Assembly: GCA_009192285.1 (NCBI GenBank)
Contig: WBVU01000003.1
Coordinates: 1,333,973-1,397,972 of the forward strand
Reading direction: 5' to 3'
Source: Morchella semilibera
Taxonomy: Eukaryota > Ascomycota > Pezizomycetes > Pezizales > Morchellaceae
DNA: 64,000 nucleotides
The notes under the pieces were generated by a model. That model saw only the letters and a list, made by a program, of their open reading frames with translations, did no database searches and was not told the DNA's origin. Position numbers and translations under genes: made by a program. Shown in pieces: positions 9,770-21,080 of the stretch; the stretch's first letter is position 1; each line of letters opens with the position of its first letter.

Positions 9770-10618
9770 CCGAGCCTTGCAGCGCCTTTGTTCGATCCTT
9801 TGCCTCTTTCCTTGTTTGTTTATCGGCTCTAAATTCCAGAAACACATCCTTATACTTGTGGAAATCTTCGAGATACCCTTGAAGATAGTCTAGTGTTTCT
9901 TTTGTATGCGTAGTGTACTGTTCCATCAAGTGGAAATCGATTAGTGACCGAACACACCTCAAAGATCTCCCGAAGTCGCTCTGCGAAGCTTTTGGGGGGT
10001 TCCAAAGAGCCACTTCAAAGGCTCCTAGAACTATCCGGCCGAGATGACGCATTTCTTTACCTTGCCATTGAGTAGTTGCCCGATAAGCCTTATTTGGTAC
10101 AGCAAGCCCTGGGTAAGGCTTAATGGACGCCCAAGCCCAATCAAAATTTTCTAGCCGATTGTGTTTTTTCAAAAACGATTGAATCCATTCCATCATATGT
10201 TTCAATAGGCCGAGATAAATATTATGCAACATATCTGGCTTGTGAAGATCATACACCTGAGCCTTCGGCAAGGCCCACAAAGCATTGTACAGAGTTTTGA
10301 AGGATTTCGACACTAGGTATTCAACGGGTGCTGTATCTGACGTATCCTCCTTATAACGCTCTACCATTTCGATATATCGCTCCTGAATGCGTGGCGGGTT
10401 TTCTTGAAGGCTCCCTAGGCCCTTGAAATCAACTTCGCACCTAGAGCAGGCCTGATTGTTGAGGTTTAGCAGCGAGGCGTGTTCTGGTTGATCCGCAATC
10501 CATGCACATAGTATCGGATAACATAGGCGCACATAGCCATCAGCGCATGTTATAAGCTCACCCCTTCAAGTTTCCGCAGGGCCCTGAAGGCCTTCGAGAA
10601 CCTCAGAGAGGATCTGGT
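9770..10618 (-). pseudogene. P1 Plavaka-type transposase, middle part
   Basis: The frame includes CAWIADQPEHASLLNLNNQACSRCEVDF, PVEYLVSKSFKTLYNALW, DLHKPDMLHNIYLGLLKHMMEWIQSFLKKH, YRATTQWQGKEMRHLGRIVLGAF and LRCVRSLIDFHLMEQY. These blocks are the heart of Plavaka transposases (RNase H-like fold, inferred from family knowledge) and align with P3 without stops for about 250 codons. In P3 the same blocks contain stops where P1 has Gln and Trp codons. The part is bounded by LTR A2 and LTR A3. Confidence 0.9.
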
Positions 10619-11251
10619 TGTCCCAGCGTGTTGGCACCTATTCCGATAGTTGGGTAGGCGATGCATGGTTTTGGTTGTTAGGGTAATGTTAAGCGAGAGT
10701 GGGGAGTGCGAAGTGGAGGTTGTCGTCATTAGGTTCTAGGAGGTTCGATGGCGTGATGGATTGGTAATGTAAATTAGCGGAGATGGTGGGGAGGATTACG
10801 AGGTGTGGTAACGACGGATTTCTATGAGGTTCTATAAGCGAAAGTGTGAGTTATAGCGGACTAGTGGAGGAGGTGTGTTAAATAACGGGGTTAGATGTTT
10901 TCCTTAGTTCTTTCTTTCTTTTCTCTTCGTCTCGTCTTCCTGTTATTTCGGTACATAGGAATCTATTCCTATTTCTAAGCCATAGCCTCTCGTACCAAAG
11001 ACTCGATCCTCGTACAAGAGGAAACTCATAGTACTCCTTATCGTTCTTGTTGAGGTCCATTCGGTCCTCACTCTCCCTGCTCTGTGCTCTTGTGCCCTTG
11101 CTCTTGCCTTTGCCTTTGCCTGTGCCTGTGCTTGTGTCTGGCCGGTGTTGCTTCTGTCTTCGTCAGTCCCCTCGTCGCGTAGACTGTGCTCCTCGAGTCG
11201 TTCTGCGTCATCATTGTCATCTTCTTCTTTGCGCCGGGTTACTCCGTCACA
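10619..11251 (+). mobile_element. solo LTR A3 in P1 transposase
   Basis: A 633-bp family A LTR with an exact 5-bp duplication, CTGGT (10614-10618 and 11252-11256). The transposase frame runs on in phase into the antisense strand of this LTR for about 110 codons. Confidence 0.93.
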
Positions 11252-11256
11252 CTGGT

Positions 11257-12292
11257 GAAGGACCATCTGGCTCTCCCAACGGCGTTCGTTCGTACGCACT
11301 CCAACCTTTGGTGGCACTGGCAGTAGAGCTAGGAGTATGATCGCGTAATTAGAGGGTTTATTTCGTGTGTCCGAGGTGATATTGCCAATTGTTAGGTATA
11401 CTGGCCAAGCCTTCTTGTCACCACTGAAATTAGTGAGGTGTGTTCCGTCTGAGGCACATATTACTGGCACCACTGTTGATCCTTCTGGAAGGGTATTCTA
11501 TAACATTTGTGAGGGGTTAGCAGAGGCTCCCTGAGCCTTCTGAGTAAGTATTGCGAACCTGCATCTCCCACCACCAGTCTGCCGTGTGCATCTCCCTATA
11601 CATCCGCTCCCCCATTTCATTGTATTCCATAATAGGTGAATACACCAAGGACTCCCTAAATGCACGTTGTCCCAGAAGAAAACGCACTATATTCATAGGG
11701 TCCATGTAGTAGTAAGGAGTTTTCTGCCCGCCCATTTCGACCTTTGAGTGTATTTAGCTCTCTTTTCCTAACCCCCTATAGACGACATCTCGTCGAGGAG
11801 GCGTGCGAAGCCTCTACCAGTGCTGTAGGAGCCTTGTAGAGGGCGTACGGTGCAGAAGAAATCGTCTATTTGACCCTGAGATACATTCGATTGTAGGAAC
11901 TAGCGCGATAACCGAAATTCCTCTGCTGATTCGAAAGACTGCAATGGGTTGATCAAAAGGCTTTCCGAGCCTTCATCATATCCCGTTGCGGTGAAAAGAG
12001 GCTCCCCTGCACCCTCGTATATGTTAGTTGCTAGATTGAACCGCGTGGATCCCAAAGTATGATCATCATTCGATTCAGTATCGGATTCGCTTTCGTCTGG
12101 TATGTTCAAATGTCCACGCTCGTGGGGACCTCCTGAGCCTTCAGGAAGGCTCCGCGAACCCTCAACGGGAGTCCCTGAAAGCTGCCTGTCGTACCACCCG
12201 CGGGTCCGCGATGGGTAGACTTTTGAGAGATGTCGATCGAAACTACCAGCATTGGCGTAGCTCCGTATGCAAAATGGACATCGTGATCTCAT
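11257..12292 (-). pseudogene. P1 Plavaka-type transposase, N-terminal part
   Basis: From the start: a C2H2 zinc finger (CPFCIRSYANAGSFDRHLSK), an acidic linker, the block TNIYEGAGEPLF..TGYDE, then YYYMDPMNIVRFLLGQRAF and ADWWWEMQ, then the family hallmark SDGTHLTNFSGDKKAWPVYLTIGNI. An intron is visible between WWWEMQ and NTLPEGSTVVP: donor GTTCGC near 11554, branch CTAACC, acceptor TTATAG near 11493. The frame is lost at about 11735-11900, where the GAGCCTTG-type motif lies. The promoter is presumably in 12293-12594, shared with the divergent ORF2. Confidence 0.85.
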
Positions 12293-12594
12293 TGCTGATA
12301 GTCAATATTGGTGGAGACTTCGGAGGCTCTGGAGGCTTTGGAGACTCTGGAGCCCCTGGGGGCTTCCTAAGCTTCCTAGGCTTGGGAGGCTTCGGGAGGT
12401 TGGCACTCTAAATGGGCCCGTGCACCGATAGATCATATCTTATCGCACTAACGTTCTGATCACAATATTCGAGTGACATCATATGATTCAATATGATGTT
12501 CAATTGTTACTCCAATATATGACGTAGTGAAGTTTGATCGAAGATACCCCGCGTTCTCCTATTCTCCTACTTCTATCCCTATCCATCCCTAGGA
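12293..12594. promoter_or_regulatory. shared intergenic region of P1 transposase and ORF2
   Basis: This lies between the divergent transposase and ORF2. It holds a dense run of GGAGGCT/GGGGGCTTCC motifs (12312-12400) followed by AT-rich sequence. The part from about 12440 is repeated in front of the second ORF2 copy near 15620-15850 (for example the shared stretch ending ATATTCAAGC.ATTGACA). No TATA box can be assigned with confidence. Confidence 0.4.
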
Positions 12595-15149
12595 TTGATA
12601 CACTGGTTCAAGCTTACTACACTATCTCCAAGTCTCTGGAAGCCTTCAAGAGTTTATAATACACGATATAAGATGGTATCTTATCCTCTCTATTACTCTA
12701 TATTCAAGCAATTGACATATATACAGGAGGCTTTCTTTTCCTCTTTCTATAAGTCGGCATCCAAACCGCACCCCTCACCAAACACCCCCGACAACACCCC
12801 GGCAAGCCCTAAACAAGGCCAAAAACGAAGCCGCATATCCTCCCATAGTGATAAAAACGCATCCAAAAAACAGGAGGTCGGACCATTAATCCCCGGGCAG
12901 TACATTGATAGTGAGAGCTCGGACTCCAGCCTTAGTTCAGCCTCTAGCAGTAGTGTTGCATCCTACATAGAGATCGTGTCAGAGGAAGAGATACTATTAG
13001 GGGTGTCGCCCTGAGCAACCCGAGTAGTCAAGTAAAGAGCTCAGAGTTTGAAACGCTAACTGCAGAGGAAGTAAGGAACAAGGTCTCCTCAGTCTTAACC
13101 CGCCTAGAATCCCGATCGCTCAATGCTAGTCCTTTAAGTAGGCAAACGGTCCTGAGATACGAAGATGGTTCGAGGTGGAGTTTCCAGGTCACTTGATAAA
13201 CTCTTGGAGACAAAGTATAAAAGCGTAAAGTAATAGTGATTATATCGATAAGACTCTTTCTTCGTCGCTGATGATTTCAACAAAGTCGGAGAATGACACA
13301 GTATTTATATCCCGCGCAGATGTCACGCGGACTAAACATTATAGATACAAACAACAAGTGCGAAAACCCGAAGACCCTGAAAATACGCCAAGACCGCCAA
13401 ACGCCAAATCTAACACACCATCTAAAATACCCCTCTATTCCCAAAAATCTCTCACGCTCTATCCCGTTTATTGATAGCAACCCATTCGCTGCATGCACTC
13501 AGCCTTCGTCAGTGGTCATGAGGAGTCTTCGAAGTTAGCCTACCTGATAACAGCCCGGTACCGGGCTCGACTTCACTCGCCAACTCTTTCCCGACATCGT
13601 TACCTATCACCAAGGAGCATAGCTCAACATTAGGACTGCTAACGATCGGTACCGGAGGAGTCGGGTAGTTTTACCTTCCCCAGAGGCGCCACCAGTGTGA
13701 GCTTCCTTACGACCTTCGCCATTTGATCAAATATAGTCCGATTGACTCCAAACTCGCACTGTTGCCCCCTCATATACCCACCGGTGTCCTGAGCGGCTGT
13801 GCCGGCACTTTGACGCCCCGGGGGTTATTTCAGGGGTCGAAAACAGGTTCGTTAACTAGGGATTCCGCGACTCCGCACTGGGCTCCATACTGGCAGCACC
13901 GTGCCTCTCTGGCGCGCCCAGTGGGACATAGAGATTTTAGCAGCGTAGGAATGTGGGAAAAGTCCTTCTCTTGCAGTCTTCGGGTTCTCTTGTCTTATGC
14001 CCGTAACAGATACCCCGGAGCACCCAGAAGGGAAAGTCGAAAACGTCTGAGGAACCTCCGAAAAGCCCCGTTCTACGCCCTCCAGGATCCTAGCCTTCAG
14101 GATCCGGGCCTTCAGGATCCAGGGCTCTCAAGGGGTTATCGGTGGCCCCTGGCACCCCCCCAACGACACCTACCCATAAGACTCGACGTTCCCTACCCCC
14201 CAGGTTAGACCCACAAGTCAGGAAACGGGTCCAAAAGACCAAGGAGGCCCCTGAAACGGCACCACGATACAAACAGCCCGCCAAATACATTTTCAGACCA
14301 CATACGACTGCTGGAGAATCTTGCACTTAGATAAAGATGGTATCTATAAGGCTATACGCAAAGAGCTTGCCGATGAGATGACAAGGACAGGGTGGGTGAA
14401 TACATCCAGCTCGAGCGATTCTTCATTCAATCATTTGTGCGAATATGCCATGGATCACAAGGCGCTCACGAATTTGAAGCCCAAGTGGTTAGAAAAGGCT
14501 TCAGAGGACTCTATAAAGATCCAAGCAGCCCTAGCCTATCTCATTGTAGATCTATCACAGAAGAGGAAAAGGATAGACAAACGACATGACGAAGCTTTGG
14601 AAAGTGCGGTGGATAACGAGAGATATTACAAGATGGTACTCAAGTCCTGGGAGAATTTAGGAATACCTCCCAGGCCCGCAATAACCGTACATGTTATTGA
14701 CCCAGAGAAGGCTACTGCCATCCCAAGCGATACGTACCGTCCATACGACTGGTATGGGATTGCGTCGCTTACGCCATTTACCGGCATTCTCGAAGTGATG
14801 TCTATGTATGATTTAGCAGCCCTCGCGCTGAAGCGAGTCCCACCGGCCGCCCCAGGGGGCCCTAATAGGGCTGTTCGAGCCTTCTACGGGGCGATGTCCA
14901 ATTCGGCACCCCCGGGGGCAGGCAGCTTATCCCCCAGATCCGGAATATGTGCCGATCGGAGACGATCAAGAGCTGGAAGGTTGGCTCAGGGCCACAGAGG
15001 CAAAACCCTTAAGGCTTTGTGCGGTGCTTCATAGGCCTTCGGCAATCGTACTAGTAGCTGGGCCTACCCAAAGGCCCCAAACGCCTTCACCAGAGGGATG
15101 GGATTACATGACTGAGGACGATATTAATGATATAGAGCTTTTGGATTAG
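12595..15149 (+). pseudogene. P1 ORF2, copy a (unknown Plavaka-associated protein), disrupted
   Basis: The N-terminal half is low-complexity (Ser, Pro, Lys, a poly-Ser run and an acidic stretch, 12760-12990). After LTR C1 it resumes in phase at 14014. It then has a stop at about 14090 and a frame change near 14325. The conserved half (14321-15149) has DGIYKAIRKELADEMTRTGWVN, IQAALAYLIVDLSQKRK, AITVHVIDPEKA...YDWYG, RAVRAFYGAMS and ELEGWLRATEAKPLRLCAVLHRPSA. The same blocks occur in P3 ORF2 and in copy b. I recognise no named family. The C-terminal piece seen in copy b after the acidic GIELD block is missing here. Confidence 0.75.
12995..14008 (+). mobile_element. C1, solo-LTR-like element of about 1.0 kb
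   Basis: A 1014-bp repeat that starts TATTAGGGG and ends CCCGTAACA, flanked by an exact 5-bp duplication GATAC (12990-12994 and 14009-14013). Copy C2 (21696-22712) is the same length to within 3 bp and has its own duplication. The 5-bp duplication and the lack of long inverted repeats suggest a solo LTR. No internal region is present in this window, so the parent element is unknown. Confidence 0.8.
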
Positions 15150-15851
15150 GAACTTGAAGGTCTGAATATACCCTATCCATGAACTTATTGGGGTGGGCAT
15201 TATAGAATGCTCTTCCTGAATGGCATTTATATGAATCTTATTATTCTGACTGAAACCACCTGTAGGTGCACAGGATAAAACCAGCGACGACGGTGATAGG
15301 CTCCCAAACCTCTGTAGGCAGTTTAGAAGGCTTGAGGAGCCTTCATTTGGGAATTGGAGTTTTTTTGTTTTTGCACATGCAGTTCTTAATTTTACCCCGG
15401 TTACCTCTTTAGGTCTTAGCAATAATTATATGATTTATCTTTTGTCTCCTGTGATGCCTGCCAATCTCCTGGGCTCTCCTGAGGGCTCCCCAAGCCCTCC
15501 TGATATCTCCGGAGACTACTGATGATTAAGCGAAACCTCCCAAGCTCTCCTGGGCAGGATGCTCCTCGAGCCTTCAGATGGCTTCAAAAGCCCTAATTAG
15601 TGAGCTTGGTGCCTCTGCTCTCCTGATTCGAGTGATATCATGTGATACGATATTCGCTATGTAGTGAGATTTGATCATAGATAAACACCGCTCACCCGTT
15701 TTCATGTCTTCAAACCTACCACTTTCAAACCTGCCACTTTCAAACATATGGTTCTTCAGGCCACTCGAGGCCTTTTAAGGCTTCAATCTTGAATTACTAT
15801 ACAGTATTTAAGATGGTACAGTATCCACTCTAAAGCTCTATATTCAAGCCA
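15150..15851. repeat. P1 spacer between ORF2 copies
   Basis: This is the 3' tail of ORF2a followed by a duplicate of the ORF2 upstream region. It holds several GAGCCTTC/AGAAGGCTTGAGG palindromes (15300-15345, 15560-15600, 15757-15780) and CTCCTGAGGGCTCC pieces like those at the P1 and MITE ends. I see no gene. Confidence 0.5.
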
Positions 15852-17127
15852 TTGACAGCCGCGTCTTTAAACGTCCCTTCAAATCTTAACACCTACCCCA
15901 AACCTCCAAAAAGGCCCCACAAACCCGGAAAAAACTCCAACCATGCCACCACGCGGGAGACCAGCTGCTACGTACAAATGCATGACAATCCACGACTGCC
16001 GAAGAATCCTACAATTGACTGGAAAGGATGCTATCTATAAGGCTCTCCGTAGCGACCTCGCGGACGAGATGGTAAAAACAGGGTGGGTTAATAAGGTCAC
16101 CTAGGGCGAACAATTATTCAACAATCTGTGTCAATTTTGCATGGACCACAGGGCCATCAAGGCGTTAAAGACCACATGGTCAGCAAAGGCTTCAGAGGAC
16201 TCTATAAAGATCCAAGCAGCCCTTCTCCGCCTCATTATCGATCTATCCTAGAAGAGAAACAGGACACCCCAACGCCACGGTGGGGCTTTGGGGGGCGCAG
16301 ATGATGAAGTTAAAGATACACCCACCTCCGGGGCACCTTCTGCCCGCACAAACGAACTGCAGACCACACCGGAGTTCTGGCAGGCCTTGGGAATACCCTA
16401 CAGGCCGGCAATAACCATACATATTATTGACCCAGAAAGGGTTACAGGCATCCCCAGTGATATATACCGCCACTATGATTGGTACGGGCCCGGATCGCTT
16501 ATCCCCTTTATTAACATTCTTCAGTAGTTGTCTATGCAAGATTTAGAAAGACTTGCAATAAAGTGAGCCCCACCAGCAGCTCCAGGGAGCCCCGCGAGAG
16601 CTTTCCGAGCCTTCTACGGGGCGTTGTCCAATTCGGCCCCCCGGGGGCAGGCACCCTATCCCCTAAATCTGGAACATGTGCAGATTGGAGATTCTGAAGA
16701 GCTGGAAGGTTGGTTCAAAACTGCAGAGACAAAACCCTTAAGGCTCTGTGCGGTGCTCCACAGGCCTTCGGCAATCGTTACTGGACCTACCCAGATGCCT
16801 CAAACACCTTCACCAGAAGGATATCAGTACCTTACTAGAGGAGACATTGATGGAATAGAGCTTGATGTTGGGGAGGAAATGCTAAGCTTCAGGAATAAGG
16901 TTGATCAAACAGGTTTAAATATCTCCATGCCCCGTACCAATGAGGGGTGCCAGATGGTCCAGGAGGTGGTGCATGAGCGTTCCGAGAGGTACGGGGCAAT
17001 TGGAAGAAGGCTCAATGAGCATTATAGAAGGCTATACCCAAATGCCATTACCTTTGAGTCTCAGGCTTGTCACTATGATCGTGAACGTATTTGGACCCAG
17101 GCTGAGAGAAATCACCTGTTTAGGTGA
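15852..17127 (+). pseudogene. P1 ORF2, copy b
   Basis: A tandem second copy of ORF2. Its first half (15852-16280) is broken by stops and frame changes. From 16288 it reads AITIHIIDPERVTGIPSDIYRHYDWYG, then two in-frame stops (16525-16527 and 16564-16566), then a clean frame 16624-17127 with EELEGWFKTAETKPLRLCAVLHRPSA, an acidic GDIDGIELD block and a C-terminal part (SMPRTNEGCQMVQEVVHE...RRLNEHYRRLYP...DRERIWTQAE). That last part matches the C-terminus of P3 ORF2. The duplication implies that P1 carried two ORF2 genes. Confidence 0.72.
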
Positions 17128-17496
17128 ACAAATGATGAAGGCGGAGATGCTAATGACCGTGTCTCCGAGGACTCTGCGACCTAGTGTGAGTTTAGAAGGC
17201 CCGAGGGGTGTTGATTGGAGCTTAGAAGGCTTGATTAGAGCTTAGAAGGCCTGATAAGCAGTTTGATGTTGACTGCAGTTGTTTTTTGTTTTTTGGAGAT
17301 GCAGTTGTAATTTTGCCTGTTTGGGAATATATGGTTGCCTATTTGGGTATCGTGTTATCTTATTTAGGTTAGTTATAGAATTGATTTTGTCTTAGCGAGC
17401 CGTCCGGAAGGCTTCCTGCCAAAAACCTCTAATTGCCGAGAAAAAGCAAAGGTGATATAGTGTGAATCGAACCATATAGGGTGGAGGTGAGAGTTC

Positions 17497-20180
17497 ATGA
17501 AGGCTCTTCCAGCCTTACAAACCACCATCATGGCTTCGCAGAGAGCAAAAATCAACAAGCGTAGCGTTGAGAAAGGACATGGCATGCAAGCCCTGATCTC
17601 CTCCTCCATTAATAAACATCTAAGGGTGGCGATGAGTGTTTCGAGTGCTGCGAGCAATAGGAATTTCGGTACTACAGAACCAGATACTGACCCCGATTAC
17701 TATGGCTCCCTGAACCCTCCAGAAAGGTTTCCGGACGGGGCAATATTGGTAAACGGAACGTTGCAGGGCCCACCAAAAACCTGGAGTGATTTTGATCATC
17801 ATCCAGAGGAGGAAGACTACGTTCAAATCTATAAGGATGACTATGAGGACGAGGAGCTGGGAGATGAGAATGCACCACCGCCCCAGCGTATGCCTTTATC
17901 AGAACGGAGTATATTCTCAGTCCCACCATCCCCACCACAACCACCACAACCACCATGTGATGGAGTAACTCGATACAAAGAAGAAGATGACAATGATGAC
18001 GCAGAAGGACCCGAGAAGCAGAGCCTAAGCAACGAGGAGACCGACGAAGACAAGGGCAACACCGGGCAGGCACAAGCACAGGCACCGGTGAAGACAAAGG
18101 CAAGGGCAAAGGCACACGGGTGCAGGGCCAGAAGAGTGAGGACCGGATGGACCTCAACGAGAACGATAATAGGTACTATGAATTTCCTCTTACTAGAGGA
18201 CAAAGTCTTTGGTACGAAAAGCTATGGCTTTTTAGAAATAGCAGTAGATTCCTATGTACTGGGATAATAGGAAGACGAGACAGAGAGAAAAGAAAGAAAG
18301 AACTATGAAAAACATCTAACCCTGCTATTTAACACCTACCCTCCACCAGTCCGCTATGACTCATACATCAATTCATAGAAACCCACAGAAACCCGTCGCA
18401 TCCACACCTCACATTCCTCCCCACCATCTCGGCTATTTACATTACAAATCCATCACGCTATCGAACCTCCTAGAACCAAATGACGACAACCTCCTTTAGC
18501 ACACCCCTTCCTCGCTTAACTATTCCTAAACAATCACAACAGTGTTTTGACTACCAAACCCTCAGGACCGATGCCAAGAAGTCGGGACACACCACCACCA
18601 TCATGACCACTGCCACTGCCACGACCACCATCAAACCAGGGGTCGCGAGCTGGAAAAACACCAAGGGAGGCCCCTGTGGCCTCTGACAAGGCTCTTGCAG
18701 CCACTCAAAGGAGACCTAGTGGACTGGCGGCAGAAGCAATTGCTTCTTCCTCTTTTGCAGTAAATATGATGCAGGTATGTGATATTTAAATCCCCCTTGT
18801 CTCAGTCAAACCGCTGATATAACGGAGCACGGAAACCGTCATGTCGTGAATTCACGAAGGCAGGAAACTCCACGGAAGGCTGGAGCAGCCTCCGAAAGGG
18901 CTAGCATTGCCTCCACAAGTTCCTTATTTCGCTCGACCAGCAGCACCTTGCGACAAGAGCTCGACCTCGAGAACGAGACAACCCCAACAAATTCACAACC
19001 CTTTCGCATGCCTAGCTCTCCACAGCAATATCGTAGAGCCCAATCTCCATATAGAACGCCAACGCCTTCGCAGTATGGAGCACCAGAGCCTGACTCCATT
19101 AATGAAAAAGCAGTAGAGGGCAAGTCCGTAATCAAGCATGCGGGATATCTTCTCGGACGTTATACATTGCTCGAGGAGCCTTGGCCTCAAGCTGATTCTC
19201 TTAGTATTAACGTCTGTGGGTTTTGGAGTGAGGCAAACGACCATTTTAATACAAGTCTACTAATGACTAAGTTAGCTAGGAGCGATGAGAGTGCCTCGCG
19301 CGCCTTTCGGAGAGCTTAGTGAGCCTTCGCTAACTGCTTCCATTAGGTTCAAATCAATTGTTCGCGGGTGAGATCCCACCTTGTTTTTATAGTGAAGGGC
19401 TGCATATCGAAGGATCTTTTTGTATGGCTTGAGCGAGGAGAAAAAGCCAAAGGCAAAGGGTAAGAAGGGGTCCTTTCTCCTCGAGAATTCCCGTTTTATA
19501 AGCAATCCTGAGAATTATACTGTAAGAGCTCTCTCCACTGTTCTATGAGCCTTCGGCAAGGTGTTCAAAGCCATTAGACAGGCCGGCCCCACTTTTGGGC
19601 TCTGGAAATCGTAGAAGTAATATTTCTAAAATATTCCAAAGGTGATAAAATGCGTGGGGCCAGGAATCCTGGTTTCATTGATGATATATCTCTGGCGTTT
19701 ATTAGCCTAGTTTGCACCGCAATCTGATTATATCTTACGATCTTGGAAAACAGGCATATGCATCAAAGAGTTGAACTTCAATCCGCATCAGAATCCGGAT
19801 ATCATGAGTAAGGCACACCAAGCCCTCTAAAAGGCTCCTTCTGACTTCGGGATATCTCCAGCTACCTATAACAGGATGTTAAGCACATGGGAGAAGAGGA
19901 GCAAGGAGAACCAGGAGGGCATACTGGAAGTAATACGAGAATCAATTCGCGAGAAAGTAAATAAAAAAGTCTCAAAGAGCCTTATCTATATACTAACAAG
20001 CCTTTTAGGTCGATGAGTTAAGAGAGCCTAAAGAGGTTATATCCAGAGTCGGCCTGGAGGAGGATGATGTTCAATTAGCTACGGATAGCCGCATGGAGAG
20101 CTGCAAAGGCACGCGGGAAGAAAGGGAAGGAACCAGCAGCAATCGAGAGAAGTGATTTGGGGGGCGTGGGCAATGCGAAG
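17497..20180 (+). pseudogene. P1 ORF3 (DUF6532-like), interrupted
   Basis: Exon 1 (about 17497-18771) is acidic, then His/Pro-rich where LTR A4 is inserted, and ends in RRPSGLAAEAIASSSFAVNMMQ with donor GTATGT. Exon 2 (from about 18840) has Ser/Thr-rich sequence and then IKHAGYLLGRYTLLEEPWPQ.DSLSINV..FW. The same block in P3 is IGDHTLFEEPFPSPARLSVLVMNMW. Further downstream, remnants of FISNPENYTV and a C-terminal exon with LATDSR can be read, with many stops. The P3 copy shows the pattern of DUF6532 proteins. Function is unknown; association with the transposon is inferred from its presence in three P copies. Confidence 0.65.
17956..18589 (-). mobile_element. solo LTR A4 in P1 ORF3
   Basis: A 634-bp family A LTR with the 5-bp duplication CACCA (17951-17955 and 18590-18594), inside the CCACCA-rich His/Pro tract of ORF3. 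The ORF3 frame continues in phase into the LTR antisense frame as far as 18267. Confidence 0.9.
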
Positions 20181-20833
20181 GTGGGAGAGGCATTTCAAGA
20201 GCCTCCTCCCGCCTCGACGGTGGATATGTGATTTTGGGGGAGAACTCCTATTTTCATGTATGGTATAAATAATCAAAGTGGATTTTGATAGATTAGCGAT
20301 AGTTTGAAAGTCCTTGGAGATATTAGGAGAGCCCAAGCGATTTACAGGGATTACAGGAGAGTTTGGTAGGTTTCGCTTAATCCTCCGGAGATATCAGGAG
20401 GACTTGGGAAACCCCCAGGAGAGCACAAGAGATTGACAGGGATCACAGGAGAGCTTGAGAGGTTTTGCTTAATCCTCTGGAGATATCAGGAGGGCTTGGG
20501 GAGCCCTCACGAGAACGCCCTACTCATCCTTGAGTTTATAACAGAGCGTTTCTGAAGCCTCTCTAAACAAAACCCTCTTACTAGTGTGGAGGTCTGTGAT
20601 ATCTCTCAGCCTCTTGGGAGAGAATAACAAAGCCTCCAGAGGGAACCAGGAGAGCGCCGCTTAGCATCAGGAGAGCCCGCTAAGCCTTCTTGAAGGCTCG
20701 AGAGGCTCCCACAAAGGTTCAGGAGGCCCTCGTACGGGCGGGTAAGCCCCTGGAGATCAAAAGTTTGACGGGTGTCTCCAAACGTCTCCCACACCTCCCG
20801 GGCCTCCGGTAGGGTCGAATAGGCTTGCTGATG
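20181..20833. repeat. P1 right terminal region
   Basis: Non-coding. It has repeated pieces of the form GGAGATATCAGGAGGGCTTGGG and GGATTACAGGAGAGCTTGAGAGG (20310-20510), then GCCTCCAGAGGG and GAAGGCTCGAGAGGCTCC units, ending CTTGCTGATG. The right end of P2b (28885-29639) is a close copy. CAGGAGA units like these also make up the M MITEs. Confidence 0.6.
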
Positions 20834-20983
20834 CAATCCTCCCTGTAATCGAACCTTCTAGAATCTAACGACGACAATATCACCTCATCCCATCCCCTCC
20901 TCACTTAACCTAACTCCATCCGTCACAACAGCGCGATAACCACCATACTCTCGGGACCGATGACAAGACGTCAGGACATGACT
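20834..20983 (-). mobile_element. LTR A fragment at the right edge of P1
   Basis: Matches the start of an LTR A on the minus strand (ending ...ATGACAAGACGTCAGGACA). It is cut on the left exactly at the end of P1. The following stretch, 20984-21080, shows no gene or recognisable repeat. Confidence 0.7.
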
Positions 20984-21080
20984 CTACTAGTATCTACAGG
21001 ATAATTCCTCCACTTGTCCACAACTAGGCATCTTATTGCTGGTACAGCAAACTCTACTCCTATTTTAGTTTTAATATTAT

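Larger units (their letters stand above)
7530..20833. mobile_element. P1, giant Plavaka-type DNA transposon with ORF2 and ORF3
   Basis: It begins CATCAGCAAG (7530) and ends CTTGCTGATG (20833), exact 10-bp inverted ends. Inside are a Plavaka-type transposase on the minus strand (8221-12292), two copies of ORF2 on the plus strand (12595-15149 and 15852-17127) and ORF3 on the plus strand (from 17497). This is the mirror image of P3. It is interrupted by LTRs A2, A3, A4 and C1. The flanks differ (gypsy gag on the left, an LTR A fragment on the right), so no target duplication of a single insertion can be shown. The two ends may have been joined by recombination between copies. Confidence 0.7.

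Noticed and set aside
13271-13538. Conserved MISTK... frame in C1 and C2 as a gene
   Set aside because: Conservation is explained by the C repeat as a whole; the frame ends differ and the sequence looks like an LTR promoter region.
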